A DNA stretch of 64,000 bases from Cupriavidus necator. GTDB taxonomy: Bacteria > Pseudomonadota > Gammaproteobacteria > Burkholderiales > Burkholderiaceae. Of this stretch, positions 53,880-64,000 are shown piece by piece; the first letter of the stretch is position 1; each line of letters begins with the position of its first letter. The position numbers and the translations under genes were made by a program. The stretch covers positions 1,798,001 through 1,862,000 of the forward strand of contig CP074381.1 of NCBI GenBank assembly GCA_022041995.1, read 5' to 3'. The notes under the pieces are model-generated. The model ran no database searches. It was not told the DNA's origin and saw only the letters and a program-made list of their open reading frames with translations.

Positions 53880-55169
53880 ATGGCGGTAGATTTTTCGCTT
53901 CTACCCAAGGAAGTCGCGATCGCGGAAGTTCCGCCCTCCCGGCTATTCTGGGGGCTGACCTTCATTCTGATGGCGGTTGGATGCGGCTTGGCCGTTCTGT
54001 TGATTTGGCCGAAGCACCTGGCGACGAATACCTGGCGGTTCTGGATAAGCCTCTTCCTTCTTCCATTGGGAGTGGCCGGATTGACCGTACTTCGTCGCTA
54101 TGCGCTTTACGAGGGTCACAAACTCGACGTGTTGATGCGCAATGAAGCCGTCTGCGATTACAACGCGGGCATCTTGGAGGCGGCAGCGCGACCTTTAGCG
54201 GTAGTTGGCACGGCACATCGATTTTCGTCTGACCGGTCCGAGAATGCTGTGCAGAGCATTAAGTCCGACGTGGTAAGACTCGAGTCCCTGAATCCGATCT
54301 TCAGTGAGGGCGATCCCGTCCAGGCACGCTGGCTGCATGTGCCTGGTGTGGAGCTCAAATCCGGAGCAAGGAAAGACGACGAGTCGCGCCAAATGAAGGT
54401 AGTGTGTTGGCTATTTTCGGAACTGCTTGAGGAAATGGCTGAGCGTCTTGCATCGCTGCCATCGCCAACTGATCTTGGCGTTCATCTCTGGGTGTCAGGC
54501 GGATTGTCTCGCAAGGATTATCTGGAACTCTGGCAGCAGTGTTGGGTGGAACGACGGCTTCGGAGAATGCATGTCATTGACGATGCGAAGCCCGTGCAGC
54601 TCGATGCCGTTGACAGTTGGCTAGATCAACTTGCTGCCGGCCATGAATGCGAGGCAAGGCTCTTCGTCACAATTCAACTGTATCCACTACTGAGTGAAAC
54701 GCCGCCTGTCGGCGCTGCGGAAGCCGGTGTGGCTGTTTTGCTCATGCCAGGAGATCAGGCAAGCCGGAATGCAGTTGCTTGCGATGGCAATCTGCATCGC
54801 CCGGTTCAAGGACCACTCGACCAACTGGATGACGCTATATGTCGTGCGTTGCAGTGGGGTGAGCTCGAGGCATCGCAGGTTATCGGCGGCTGGCAGACCG
54901 GTCTTGGTTCAGCGCAGACTGGCATTCTGCGTGCGACAGCTTTGAACCTGAAACTCAGTGTAAAGCCAACGGATCTGGACCAGACGGTTGGGCATGCGGG
55001 CATTGCCGCGCCGTGGCTTGCAGTCGCCTGCGGCGCAAAGTCATTGTCTGCGGCTGCTCCGAATCAGATTCTATTCTGTGGCCAGATGGATAGCGTGAAT
55101 GCCGCGATTGTGCGGCGGGTGGAAGACGGACTGGGGCCAGGCCCAATCCTTTCAGAGTCGCCAACGTAA
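53880..55169 (+). CDS. T6SS-locus membrane protein of unknown function
   Basis: A 429-aa protein with two N-terminal membrane helices (FWGLTFILMAVGCGLAVLLIW and FWISLFLLPLGVAGLTVL) and a large cytoplasmic or periplasmic domain without a motif I know. Similar proteins are common between vgrG-lipase cargo and tssM in Burkholderiales. The start MAVDFSLLPKEV lies 12 bp from the IS630 right end, so its natural promoter may have been displaced. It is read toward the PAAR gene, with 45 bp between. Confidence 0.7.
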   Translation: MAVDFSLLPKEVAIAEVPPSRLFWGLTFILMAVGCGLAVLLIWPKHLATNTWRFWISLFLLPLGVAGLTVLRRYALYEGHKLDVLMRNEAVCDYNAGILEAAARPLAVVGTAHRFSSDRSENAVQSIKSDVVRLESLNPIFSEGDPVQARWLHVPGVELKSGARKDDESRQMKVVCWLFSELLEEMAERLASLPSPTDLGVHLWVSGGLSRKDYLELWQQCWVERRLRRMHVIDDAKPVQLDAVDSWLDQLAAGHECEARLFVTIQLYPLLSETPPVGAAEAGVAVLLMPGDQASRNAVACDGNLHRPVQGPLDQLDDAICRALQWGELEASQVIGGWQTGLGSAQTGILRATALNLKLSVKPTDLDQTVGHAGIAAPWLAVACGAKSLSAAAPNQILFCGQMDSVNAAIVRRVEDGLGPGPILSESPT

Positions 55170-55214
55170 TGGGCTGGGATTATCGATAAAAAGGTCACAA
55201 ACAAGGAGCGAATC

Positions 55215-55505
55215 TTGGTAAGACGCTACGACATCAGGAAAGGGGATTCAACAACGGCCGGGGGCATTGTCACAGGCGGGGAGGGTAGTGATCTCCTGGG
55301 CGGCCGGGAGCAGGCCTATGAGAGTGATCCGGTCTGGTGCCCGGTCTGCAAAACAGTCGGACAGATCGTCTGCGTGGGTCCACGCATGGCGATGACCGGA
55401 CCGGACGGCCGTGAAGCGGCATTGAGCGACGACTTATGTGTATGCCGCTGCAAGCCGGGTCCGCTCCTGCTCGCCTCCCAGCACGTCTCGTATATGGATG
55501 TATGA
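55215..55505 (+). CDS. PAAR-domain spike-tip protein
   Basis: A 96-aa protein starting at a TTG (55215) with AAGGAGCG six bases ahead. It contains RYDIRKGDSTTAGGIVTGG, the PAAR opening, two CxxC-like pairs (CPVCK and CVCRCKPG) and the end LLASQHVSYMDV. PAAR proteins sharpen the VgrG tip and can carry effectors; this one has no effector extension. Confidence 0.85.
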   Translation: MVRRYDIRKGDSTTAGGIVTGGEGSDLLGGREQAYESDPVWCPVCKTVGQIVCVGPRMAMTGPDGREAALSDDLCVCRCKPGPLLLASQHVSYMDV

Positions 55506-55572
55506 GCGGTATCCCGGTGAGTATCGTTCGAGAGTGCCTCGCAGTTGCCTGCCTGAAATCTTGTATTAAGCG

Positions 55573-58500
55573 ATGAAGAAACTGCCGTTAGATCTTGTCT
55601 CGATACTGATCGCTTCACTGCTTGCTATGTTGGCTATTGTTTTCTGGGGCGAGTACGCAGGCATCAACACGCCCGAGGAGCGCAGTTGGTGGTTGTCGGT
55701 AGTCGCCATTTCCGCATTGGTGCTGGCAGTGGTCGCGTCGCTTGACCGCTGGGCGCGCTGGATGGATGCTGTCCGCTCGCTTGGAAGATGGCTGCGTGTT
55801 CATCAAACGGACATGGCTGGAACAACCCAAGGCAGCCTCGCTGAAAGCCAGAGGCTAATGGGATCCGCTGCAGGGTCGCTTCAGCAACTTCGTCGAGTGC
55901 TACGGGAGGAACTGGGGTGGCGCTATCGCTGTCGCCGTCCATGGTTGCTGCTGACCGGTGACGACGTCGCTATCACTGGGCTGCTGCCAGCGCTAACTGC
56001 CCAAGGGTGGCTAGTCACAAACGATGCGGTGCTGCTTTTTGCTCGAAGCGGGAAGGACGGCCGCCCCGACACCGCCTGGCTAAAACAACTCTACAAACTG
56101 CGCCGTCGCCGCCCGGTCGACGCGGTCATCCTCACCATCAACGGTGACACCAGCTTACTCGCGCAACGCCCGGGCGCCCATCCCTGCCGCATGACGCTGG
56201 CGCACATTTCCGAAATCCTGCGCTGGTCCGCTCCGGTGTACGTGCTCGATGTCTCCGGCGGTGACACTGCAGGGGATGGCAATACCACGGTCATTGGCTG
56301 TGCACTGGGGCGGGACGCGAATGCTACAGCCATCGACAATGCGCTGCAGACCCTGCGCGATGCGCTGGCTCAGCGTAGCGTAGCGCAGTTGATCAAGAAT
56401 GAGGCGGACCGCTATATGGGCACGCTCTCGCAGCGGCTCGATGCCCGCGCCAAGCCAATGGCCGACTGGATCGCCAGCCTGACGACCGGCCAGCGCCGGC
56501 GGCTTCCGGTTGCCGGCGTGGTGTTCGCGCCATCTCCGGCTGCTGGCCCGACGGATTCTGAGACACAACCTGGCGCTGATCTTCCCCTCTGGTCGTATCT
56601 GAGCGAAGCCGCGCGGCGCCAGCCAGGTCGGCGTACTGGCAGACACCCGATGACCGTGCTCTGTGCGCTCGGGCTGGCGTCCATTGCACTGTGGAGCGCT
56701 GGCATGGTCTTGTCCGGGATGCTGAACAGCCGGGATGTGCGTGCCGCGCGGCAAGCCGTGACCGATCTCAACGGCGCACCTGATGCGGCGGCCCGCCTGC
56801 GGGCGCTGCTGGCCTTGCAGCAGCAGATCGAGCGCTACGAATACCGTACTCAGCATCACGCACTGCTAGCCACGCGCTTCGGCTTGAATCGGGACAAGGA
56901 GGTGCTGAATGCCCTGTGGAAGCCCTATGCGCAGGCCAGCCGCCATTTGCTCACGACGCCGGTGCAGCAGGACCTGGAGGCGTCGCTGGTCGATCTTGGG
57001 CAGATGCAAACCGCGACATTGAACGAACAGACTAGCAAGTGGGCACTGGGCGGTCATCAAGTGCTGAAGGCCTATCTGATGCTGGCCCAGCCTGAACGTG
57101 CCGAGGCGGCGTTCCTGGTGCCGCAGCTGGTGCAGCACTGGTCGACCGATGCGCGCGTAACGCCCGGTGCGCAGCAGGATCTTGCCGAGCGCCTGCTCGG
57201 CTTCCATGCCCGTCATCTGAAGGCGAATCCAGGCTGGGCGATCGAGCCGCGACCGGAATTGGTGGCCGGTGCACGCCAGACGTTGCTGGCGGTCATCGGG
57301 CAGCGCAATGCCGAGGAAACGATTTACCAAGGCATCCTGACTACGTTCGGGGACAACAACAGCAAGTACCCGGACCAGACCCTCGCAGTGCTTACGTCCG
57401 GTACCGATCCCCGAGGGCTCGTGCGTGCCGCGGCGACTGTACCTGGTGTCTTTACCCGGCAGGCCTATGAGGGCTACATCGCGCCCGCCATTGAGCAGGC
57501 CGCCAAGCATACGGAGGTCGCCAGCGATTGGGTGTTGCAAGGCGCGGGCGTCATCCCGCAGCCAGGGGCCCGCTCCCCGAGGCGCTGCAAGCCGCGCTGA
57601 CCGAGCAGTACTTCGCCGACTATGCGGAGCACTGGCAAGACTTCATGAACAGCCTGCAATGGGAGCCGGCACGCACGCTGCCGGCCGCAATCGGGCAACT
57701 GAAGCTGATGGCGGATGCGCGCCAGTCGCCGGTGATTGCGCTGATGAAGTCGCTCGAGTACCAGGGCGGCGCGGGGGCGCGCAAGGACAGCCTGTCCGAT
57801 ACGCTGGTGGCGAAGGCGCAGGATTTGCTGGGCAAGCAGGCAGCGGGGCCGAAGCGGGCAGGCCGGATGCGTCGGGCCCGCTCGGTGCCGCATTTGGGCC
57901 GGTGCTGCGGCTGGTGGGGCAGGGCCAGGCCGGGCGGGGCGGCAACGATGACCTGAGCCTGCAGCGCTTTCTCGACCGCGCAACGGCGCTGCGCCTGCGC
58001 CTGCAACAGGTCACCAATAGCGCGGATGCCGACGCCCAGGCGCGCCAGATGGCGCAAGCGCTGTTCCAGGGCAAGGGTTCTGAGCTTGCCGATACGCAGG
58101 CCTATGCGCAACTGATCGCCGCCAGCCTGGGGAACCAATGGGCGGGCATGGGCGAGGCGCTGTTCGTGCGGCCGATCGCGCAGGCGACGCAGAGGGTGCT
58201 GCAGCCCGCGCAAGCCAGCCTGAACGATGCCTGGCGGCAGGGCATCGCGGTGGCGTGGGGCAGGTCGTTTGCCGGCCGCTATCCGTTTGCGGATACCGCC
58301 AATGACGCTTCTCTGCCCGAGCTGGCGCGCTTCCTGAGCCCGCAAGGCGGGCTGATAGGCGCGTTCCTCGGCACCCAGCTGGCCGGCGTGCTGGCGCTGC
58401 AGGGCGATCAATGGGTGCCTGCGGCGACGGGTGGTCAGGCGCTGTCGTTCGATCCGGCCTTCCTCAAGGCGGTCAACATCCTGCAGCGCATCGCTGCGCA

Positions 58501-59065
58501 TATGCTGGCACAAGGGGAGCCGCAATATCGCTTTGAGGTGAGGCCGATCCCGACGCCGGGGCTGACCGACACCGTGCTGATGCTCGACGGCCAGAAGCTG
58601 CATTACTACAACCAGCGCGAAACCTGGCAGGCGATGCACTGGCCGGCCGCCAACCTGCAGGACCTGGGCACCCGGCTGCAATGGCAGACCGAGCAGGCCG
58701 GCACCAACAAAAGCTATGAGTTCGGCGGGCGCTGGGGACTGGTCCGGATGCTGGAGCGGGCGCAGGTCGAGCCGCTGGACAGCGCAACCTATCAACTGAC
58801 CTGGCGTGGCGTGCCTGACACGCCCGAATCCAAGGCGAATGCGGACAGCAGTGCTGACAGTGATGGGGACAGCCTCACGGCACGCGCCGCGAAGCTCCCC
58901 GCACCCGCGCGGATGTCCTATCCGATCCGGTATCAGTTGCGTACCGAAGTGGGCCAGGGCCCGCTGGAGATGCTGGCGCTGCGCGGCTTCGTGCTGCCGG
59001 CGCGCATCTTCACGGACGAGCGAAAGCAGGCCGTTGCCGGCGTTGCGCCCCGTGAACGCACATAG
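55573..59065 (+). CDS. tssM: T6SS membrane-complex protein TssM (IcmF), frame broken twice
   Basis: It starts MKKLPLDLVSILIASLLAML with two N-terminal helices, a cytoplasmic region with NTPase-like features (WLLLTGDDVAITGLLPAL holds only a degenerate P-loop) and a third helix near GLASIALWSAGMVL. A long periplasmic part ends ARIFTDERKQAVAG. Breaks at G runs 57565-57568 and 57845-57848 each need one added G, giving 1164 aa, the normal TssM size. Middle-frame content PEALQAALTEQYFADYAEHW and later DDLSLQRFLDRATALRL are conserved TssM sequence. It leads the tssM-tssA-tssF-tssG-tssJ run. Confidence 0.88.
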
Positions 59066-59085
59066 CCACAGCGCAGAAGGAATCC

Positions 59086-60681
59086 ATGCTTGCCAATCTC
59101 CTCAACGCACTCTTTGGCGCGCGCGCCCCCGCGGATCTTGCCCGTTCCACCCAGGCCCGCTGGGAGCCGTGGCTGCAGCCGATCCGCCCGGACGCTGCAG
59201 TTGGCAGCGATCCCGGCTATGACGATGACTTCCTCGCGATCAAGGACGAGGTGGCAAAACTATCGGACATCAACGATACGCTGATTATTGATCTGGCTGA
59301 AAAGCTGCTGAAGTCTGCCGCCAAGGACGTGCGCCTTGCAGCCTACTATGTCTACGCGCGCATGCGGCGCGATGGCGCGCAAGGGGTCAGCGACGGTTTC
59401 GAGTTGCTGTCGGCGCTGGTCGACAGGTTTGGTGCCGAGCTGTTGCCGGCGCGGACGGAAAGCCGCAAGGCGGCGCTTGAATGGCTGGCGGGGGCGACCT
59501 TCACCAGCCGGCTTGAGCGCGTGCAGGGGCTGTCTGATGCGCCGCTGGAGCGAACGCTGTCAGCGCTGGCACTGATCCTGGAGCGCACTGCGCAGTGGCC
59601 GCAATCCGCGCGGCCGGCGCTCGACGGACTCTTTCGGCGCTTCGAGGAGCGTGTGGCGGGTAGTGTCGAAGCCGCGTCCGCCGCGCTCGCGGATGCCACG
59701 GCTGAACCGTCCAAGGCACGCCACCCTCCGCTCGCTTCAGCCTTGCCCACTGGCGGCGAGGTCGCTTCCACGCGCGAGCTCCTCGACCGTGCCCGGCAGA
59801 TGGCGCTGTTCCTGCGCGAACAGCCACAGGGTTACCTTGCCGCCTACCGCCTGATGCGCTGCGTGCGATGGGATACGCTTACCGAGGTTCCCCCGCACGA
59901 AACCTGCGGCAAGACGCGCTTGCTGGGGCCGCGCGCGGAATTGCGCGCCCAGCTCAAGCGCCTGCTGCTGCAGAAGCAATGGCCGGAGTTGCTCGATCGG
60001 GTCGAACAGGCTTTCGCCGAAGGGGCGAATCACTTCTGGCTGGACCTGCAGTACTACGCATTTGTCGGGCAGGACCAGGCGGGCGGCGAGTACGCATGCG
60101 TGCGCGACTTGCTGGCAACGGATTGTGCGTTGATGCTGGAGCGGCTGCCTGGACTCGAGCAGTTGGCTTTTGCCGATGGCTCGCCATTCGCGGACGACAC
60201 CACGCTCGCATGGATTGCGCGCCATGCCACCGTGCGGGACGTGGAGCGCGGCGAGATGACGGCGCCGGTATCGGTGGCCTCGGCCAGCACCGACTGGGCC
60301 GAGACCGAGGCGCAGGCAGCCGAACTTGCCGGCCAGCAAAGCCTGGATGCCGCTTTCGCCTGGTTCCAAGGCTTGCCGGTGTCCGATGGCGGGCGCGACC
60401 GATTTATCCGGCAACTGGTGATGGCGCGCGTGGCCGAGCGTGCCGACCGCGCCGATACCGCCTTGCACCTGCTGGCTGCGCTGGACTTGTCCGCGCAGCA
60501 CTTTGAACTGGCGGCGTGGGAACCCTCGCTGGTGTTCGAGGCCAAGCAGCAGCAGCTGCGGCTGCTGAGGGCACGCATGACCCGCAAGGACGCCGACAAG
60601 GCCGCGCTGGCACAGCGCATCGAAGCCCTGGTGGGCGACCTGACCGCGATTGACCCGGCGCGTGCCGTGGCCCTGGCCTGA
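59086..60681 (+). CDS. tssA: T6SS assembly chaperone TssA
   Basis: A 531-aa protein with the ImpA_N domain (WLQPIRPDAAVGSDPGYDDDF) and a long C-terminal VasJ-type helical domain (RELLDRARQMALFLREQPQG through FEAKQQQLRLLRARM). TssA caps the growing sheath-tube. It starts 20 bp after tssM with AGAAGGAATCC ahead. Confidence 0.92.
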   Translation: MLANLLNALFGARAPADLARSTQARWEPWLQPIRPDAAVGSDPGYDDDFLAIKDEVAKLSDINDTLIIDLAEKLLKSAAKDVRLAAYYVYARMRRDGAQGVSDGFELLSALVDRFGAELLPARTESRKAALEWLAGATFTSRLERVQGLSDAPLERTLSALALILERTAQWPQSARPALDGLFRRFEERVAGSVEAASAALADATAEPSKARHPPLASALPTGGEVASTRELLDRARQMALFLREQPQGYLAAYRLMRCVRWDTLTEVPPHETCGKTRLLGPRAELRAQLKRLLLQKQWPELLDRVEQAFAEGANHFWLDLQYYAFVGQDQAGGEYACVRDLLATDCALMLERLPGLEQLAFADGSPFADDTTLAWIARHATVRDVERGEMTAPVSVASASTDWAETEAQAAELAGQQSLDAAFAWFQGLPVSDGGRDRFIRQLVMARVAERADRADTALHLLAALDLSAQHFELAAWEPSLVFEAKQQQLRLLRARMTRKDADKAALAQRIEALVGDLTAIDPARAVALA

Positions 60682-60704
60682 CTGGCAAGCGAAGCAACTC
60701 TCCC

Positions 60705-62539
60705 ATGAACCATCCCACTCAAGACAACGAGATTCTGCGCTACTACGAGGCAGAAATGCGCTACCTGCGCGAGGCGGGCAAGGAGTTCGCCCAGGCGTTC
60801 CCGGATCGCGCGCGCATGCTCAATATCGACCGCATCGGCGAGCGCGACCCGCATGTCGAGCGCCTGTTCGAAGGCTTCGCCTTCCTGATGGGCCGTCTGC
60901 GCCATAAGCTCGACGATGAATTGCCGGAGCTGACCGAAGGGCTGGTCAGCATGCTGTGGCCCACTACCTGCGCATGATCCCGTCGCTGTCGATCCTGGAG
61001 CTGTCGCCGGTCGCCGGCGCGGTGCAGCGGCATGAAACGCTGCCGGCCGGGCTGGAGGTGATGTCAGATCCCATCCCGATCCCCAGCCCCATGCGCAGCC
61101 AGACGGCCGGCGAGGGTGATTTCGTCGAGTGCGTTTACCGGACCACGCAAGCGGTCGATCTGTTTCCGCTGCGGCTGACCGAGGCGCAAGCCTATGCGCG
61201 CGAAGACGGCCGCTGCGTGATCCGCCTGCGGCTTGCGTTGCCGCTGCAAGGGCGCCGCGAGCCATGGCAGGTGCCGCGCCTGCGCCTGTACCTGCATGCT
61301 GACCGCCCGGTGGCGCTGGCGCTGTACGCCGCGCTGACAGCGAAGCCATTGGCGATGCAGGTGCGGGTGCCCGGTGAGCCGGCGGACCGGCCCGGCACAC
61401 CGCAGCCGATGCCGGGCCTGCGCCTTGAGCCGGCGGGCTTTGCATCCGGCGAACGCCTGTGGCCCAAGGCGGACAACGCCTTCGGCGGCTACCAGCTGCT
61501 GCTGGAATACTTTACCTTCCCCGAGAAGTTCATGTTCGTTGACCTGCTGGGGCTGGACATGGGTGCGATCCCGCCCGATGCCGGGTATGTGGACGTGGAG
61601 GCGGTGCTGGCCCGGCCGTTCCCGGACGATATCCATTTCTCGGCCGAGAACGTGCGGCTCTATTGCACGCCCATCATCAATTTGTTCGAGCTGGAGGCGG
61701 ATCCGGTCTCGGTGACGCATCGCGAAACCGAGTATCGGGTGCGCGCGATGGAACATCACGGCCACCATGTCGAGGCCTATTCGGTCGACAGCGTGCGCGG
61801 TTTCGAGGTGGCCAGCGGCGAGCGGTTCGAGTACGCGCCGTTCGCGGCTTTCCGCCACCGTGGCGGCATGTTGCGCCATGAGATGCCGGAGCGCTACTTC
61901 CACACCCGCATGCGCCGTGGTCCCTCGGGCCGGTTCGACACCTGGGTGGTGCTTGGCGGGCATGCCTGGGAGCGGCAGGCTGAATTGCTCCAGGAAACAC
62001 TGTCGCTGTCGGTCACGGGCACCAATGGCATGCTGCCGCGCAAGGGCCTGCGCGAGGCAGGCATCACGCGCATGCGCGGCGGCTTCACCAACATCGGCAC
62101 GGTGCGCAACCTGACCGCCCCGACGCTGCCGGTGTATCCCCCGACCGGCGACCGTTTCCACTGGCGCGTGCTGTCGCACCTTGCGCCCAACTACCTGTCG
62201 CTGCTCGATGCAGGGATCCTGCGCGGCAGCCTCGCGCTCTATGACTGGACCGAGGGAGAGCTGAACCGGCGGCGCATCGACGCCATCACCGAGGTGCGGC
62301 ACCGGCCGCTGCAGAAACTGGTCAAGGGCGGCTTGCTGCGCGGGGTGGAGATTGAGGTGGCGCTGGACAGTACCCGCTTTGCGGGCGGCGGCGATGTGGA
62401 GCTGTTCGGCGAGATGCTCAACCGGTTCCTGTCCCTTTACGCCTCCGTGAACCTGTATACGCGGCTGGTGGTCGTGTCGCAGCCCGGCGGCAAGCGTGTC
62501 GCGTGGCCGGACAGCAAGGGCGAGGGGGCACCGTTTTGA
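60705..62539 (+). CDS. tssF: T6SS baseplate protein TssF, frame broken once
   Basis: It starts MNHPTQDNEILRYYEAEMRYLREAGKEFA (opening given in two overlapping pieces), continues RIGERDPHVERLFEGFAFL and breaks at the C run 60960-60962. One added C gives LVSMLWPHYLRMIPSLSIL and a 611-aa protein. The C-terminal part has CTPIINLFELEADPV, FHWRVLSHLAPNYLSL and the end. TssF with TssG and TssE forms the baseplate wedge. Confidence 0.9.
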
Positions 62540-62541
62540 GC

Positions 62542-63582
62542 ATGGATTCCGCTGTCACGGCCGGCGCGGCCGGTGCCTTGCTGGAGGCGCTGCTGGCCGC
62601 CGCGCCACAGATGAATCTGTTCCGGTTGTGCGAGCTGATCGAACGGTCGGCGCCGCGGCGGCCACCGCTTGGCACCACGGATTCGCCGGCCAATGAAGTG
62701 GTACGGTTTCGTTCACACGGTGCGCTCGGGTTCCCCGCACGCGAGATTGCCGCGGTGGAGCGCGACAGCGACCATCCCGAACGCCCACCGGTGATACGCA
62801 CGACCTTCCTCGGGCTGTATGGCGTCGATGCGCGGATGCCGTCTTACTTCGTTGATGAGATTGCGCAGCGCCGCGACGGGGCCGAGCCGCTGGCGGCGTT
62901 TCTCGATCTGTTTCACCACCGAATTGTTACGCAGTTCTACCGGGTCGGCCGCAAGTATCGCTATCCCGTGGGCTTTCGGCCGGGCGGCAACGACGACGTT
63001 TCGCGCTTCCTGCTGAGCCTGCTCGGGCTGGGCCTTGGCCGGGCGGATGGGCAGGCCCCGGTGGAGCGCGACGTCGGCACGCGCAAGCTGCTGTCGATGC
63101 TGGGCCTGGCCAGCCAGCGCACGCGCACGGCGGAAGGCCTTGCCGGCGTGCTGCAGCATGCCGTGCCGGACGCCCGGATCAGCGTGGAAGAGTTCCATGC
63201 CATGTGGGTGCGCATCGACACAGCCGAGCCCATGCCGTTAGGTGAGAACTGCGTCCTTGGCCGAGGCTTCTTTGATCGCGCCAACACCGTGCGCGTGGTG
63301 ATCACGCCGCGAACCCGCGAAGGGGTATTGGCCCTGATGCCAGGGCACTTACAGCATCGCGAGGTGACGGCGCTGCTGCGCTTCTATCTCGGCTACGCGG
63401 CCCATGCGTGCCTGGAAATGCGTGTCGACGCCGCGCTGATGCCGGCGCCAGCGCTGAACTCAGACAAGGTGAGCCTCGGCTACACGTCGCAACTGAACGG
63501 TTCGGGCGCGGCGCTCACCGTGACCCGTGTACAGCTCGGCACCTGGACCGGGCATGGTTCGGCAGCGGTCATGGCGCACTAA
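62542..63582 (+). CDS. tssG: T6SS baseplate protein TssG
   Basis: A 346-aa protein from ATG 62542 (MDSAVTAGA), 2 bp after the tssF stop; a TTG at 62536 is an alternative start. TssG content is clear: MNLFRLCELIERS, VVRFRSHGALGFPAREI, TFLGLYGVDARMPSYF and the C-terminal VTRVQLGTWTG. It links TssF dimers in the wedge. Confidence 0.93.
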   Translation: MDSAVTAGAAGALLEALLAAAPQMNLFRLCELIERSAPRRPPLGTTDSPANEVVRFRSHGALGFPAREIAAVERDSDHPERPPVIRTTFLGLYGVDARMPSYFVDEIAQRRDGAEPLAAFLDLFHHRIVTQFYRVGRKYRYPVGFRPGGNDDVSRFLLSLLGLGLGRADGQAPVERDVGTRKLLSMLGLASQRTRTAEGLAGVLQHAVPDARISVEEFHAMWVRIDTAEPMPLGENCVLGRGFFDRANTVRVVITPRTREGVLALMPGHLQHREVTALLRFYLGYAAHACLEMRVDAALMPAPALNSDKVSLGYTSQLNGSGAALTVTRVQLGTWTGHGSAAVMAH

Positions 63583-63633
63583 GGTACCGATGGACAAGAT
63601 CCGAAAGCAAACCAGCAAGACAGGAACCAGACC

Positions 63634-64000
63634 ATGAAACGTCAGATTTGGAATCGATGCGCGGTGCTTGCCGCCATGCTTTTGCTCGCGGGATGCGGCG
63701 TAGGGCAGGCGGTCAAGGATGGCACGGTCGAGGCAGCGAAATGGGCCTTCACGACCCAGGTCAAGACCATGAACCTGGACCTTGCCAGCCGTGCGTCGCT
63801 CAATACCAGCGGCGCCGGACAATCGCTGTCGACGGTTGTACGCGTCTACCAGCTGAAGGAACCAAAAACGTTTGAGCAGCTCAGCTATGCGCAAATGCAG
63901 GCGAATGATCTCGAATCGCTCAAGCCCGACCTGCTCGCCAGCCGCGACGTGGTCCTGCGCCCCGAGGCGAGCGTAAGTCTGAGTGAGCCGATGCACGCCG
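63634..64000 (+). CDS. tssJ: T6SS outer-membrane lipoprotein TssJ, partial
   Basis: The first 122 residues are in the window. The lipoprotein signal MKRQIWNRCAVLAAMLLLAGC places the lipid cysteine at 21. The mature part GVGQAVKDGTVEAAKWAFT, the TssJ loop and SLNTSGAGQSLSTVVRVYQLKEPK, and PDLLASRDVVLRPEASVSL follow. It completes the TssJLM membrane complex. The 3' end lies beyond the window. Confidence 0.92.
   Translation, partial: MKRQIWNRCAVLAAMLLLAGCGVGQAVKDGTVEAAKWAFTTQVKTMNLDLASRASLNTSGAGQSLSTVVRVYQLKEPKTFEQLSYAQMQANDLESLKPDLLASRDVVLRPEASVSLSEPMHA

Overview
The window is a GC-rich betaproteobacterial chromosome segment, most likely Cupriavidus or a close Burkholderiaceae relative. This rests on the housekeeping order (ygfZ / mltG-tmk-holB-pilZ-tatD), the otnK-ltnD four-carbon sugar-acid genes and codon use; the species is not determined.

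Layout. (1) 1-20.6 kb is core genome: threonate catabolism with a GntR-type regulator, ygfZ, mltG-tmk-holB-pilZ, tatD, egtB, azoR with a divergent LysR gene, a DoxX protein, an EAL response regulator, and an ftsK with an exceptionally repetitive linker. (2) 20.7-37.5 kb is a contact-dependent inhibition (CDI, two-partner secretion) island on the minus strand, in the Burkholderia-like order cdiA - immunity genes - cdiB. Between cdiA and cdiB lies an AT-richer array of small genes: a membrane immunity candidate coupled to the native cdiA stop, a MafI-like protein, three relatives of one small membrane protein, an orphan CdiA C-terminal fragment, and a zinc-ribbon membrane protein. An IS5-family element (25015-26252, CTAG duplications) sits in the last codons of cdiA. 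An IS630-family element (35943-37042, TA duplications) splits a small membrane-protein gene upstream of cdiA. A 224-bp relic of a second cdiA 5' end abuts the next region. (3) 37.5-64 kb is a type VI secretion cluster. The minus-strand operon is tssB-tssC-tssK-tssL-ompA-like-hcp-clpV-tssE. The divergent plus-strand side is vgrG - Tle4-type lipase - Tli4-type immunity - small gene - IS630 remnant - unknown membrane protein - PAAR - tssM-tssA-tssF-tssG-tssJ. All thirteen core tss genes are present; tssJ runs off the window.

Quality note. Nine reading-frame breaks (NRDE gene, cdiB, zinc-ribbon gene, cdiA twice, ompA-like gene, tssM twice, tssF) can each be repaired by adding one G or C to a G/C run. 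With those bases restored every gene becomes a whole number of codons, including cdiA once the IS5 element and one target duplication are removed. This looks like homopolymer undercalling rather than mass gene decay, so these genes are annotated as probably intact.

Together, regions 2 and 3 form a roughly 43-kb block of contact-dependent competition functions: a CDI system with a toxin/immunity array next to a phospholipase-armed T6SS, reshaped by IS insertion and recombination.
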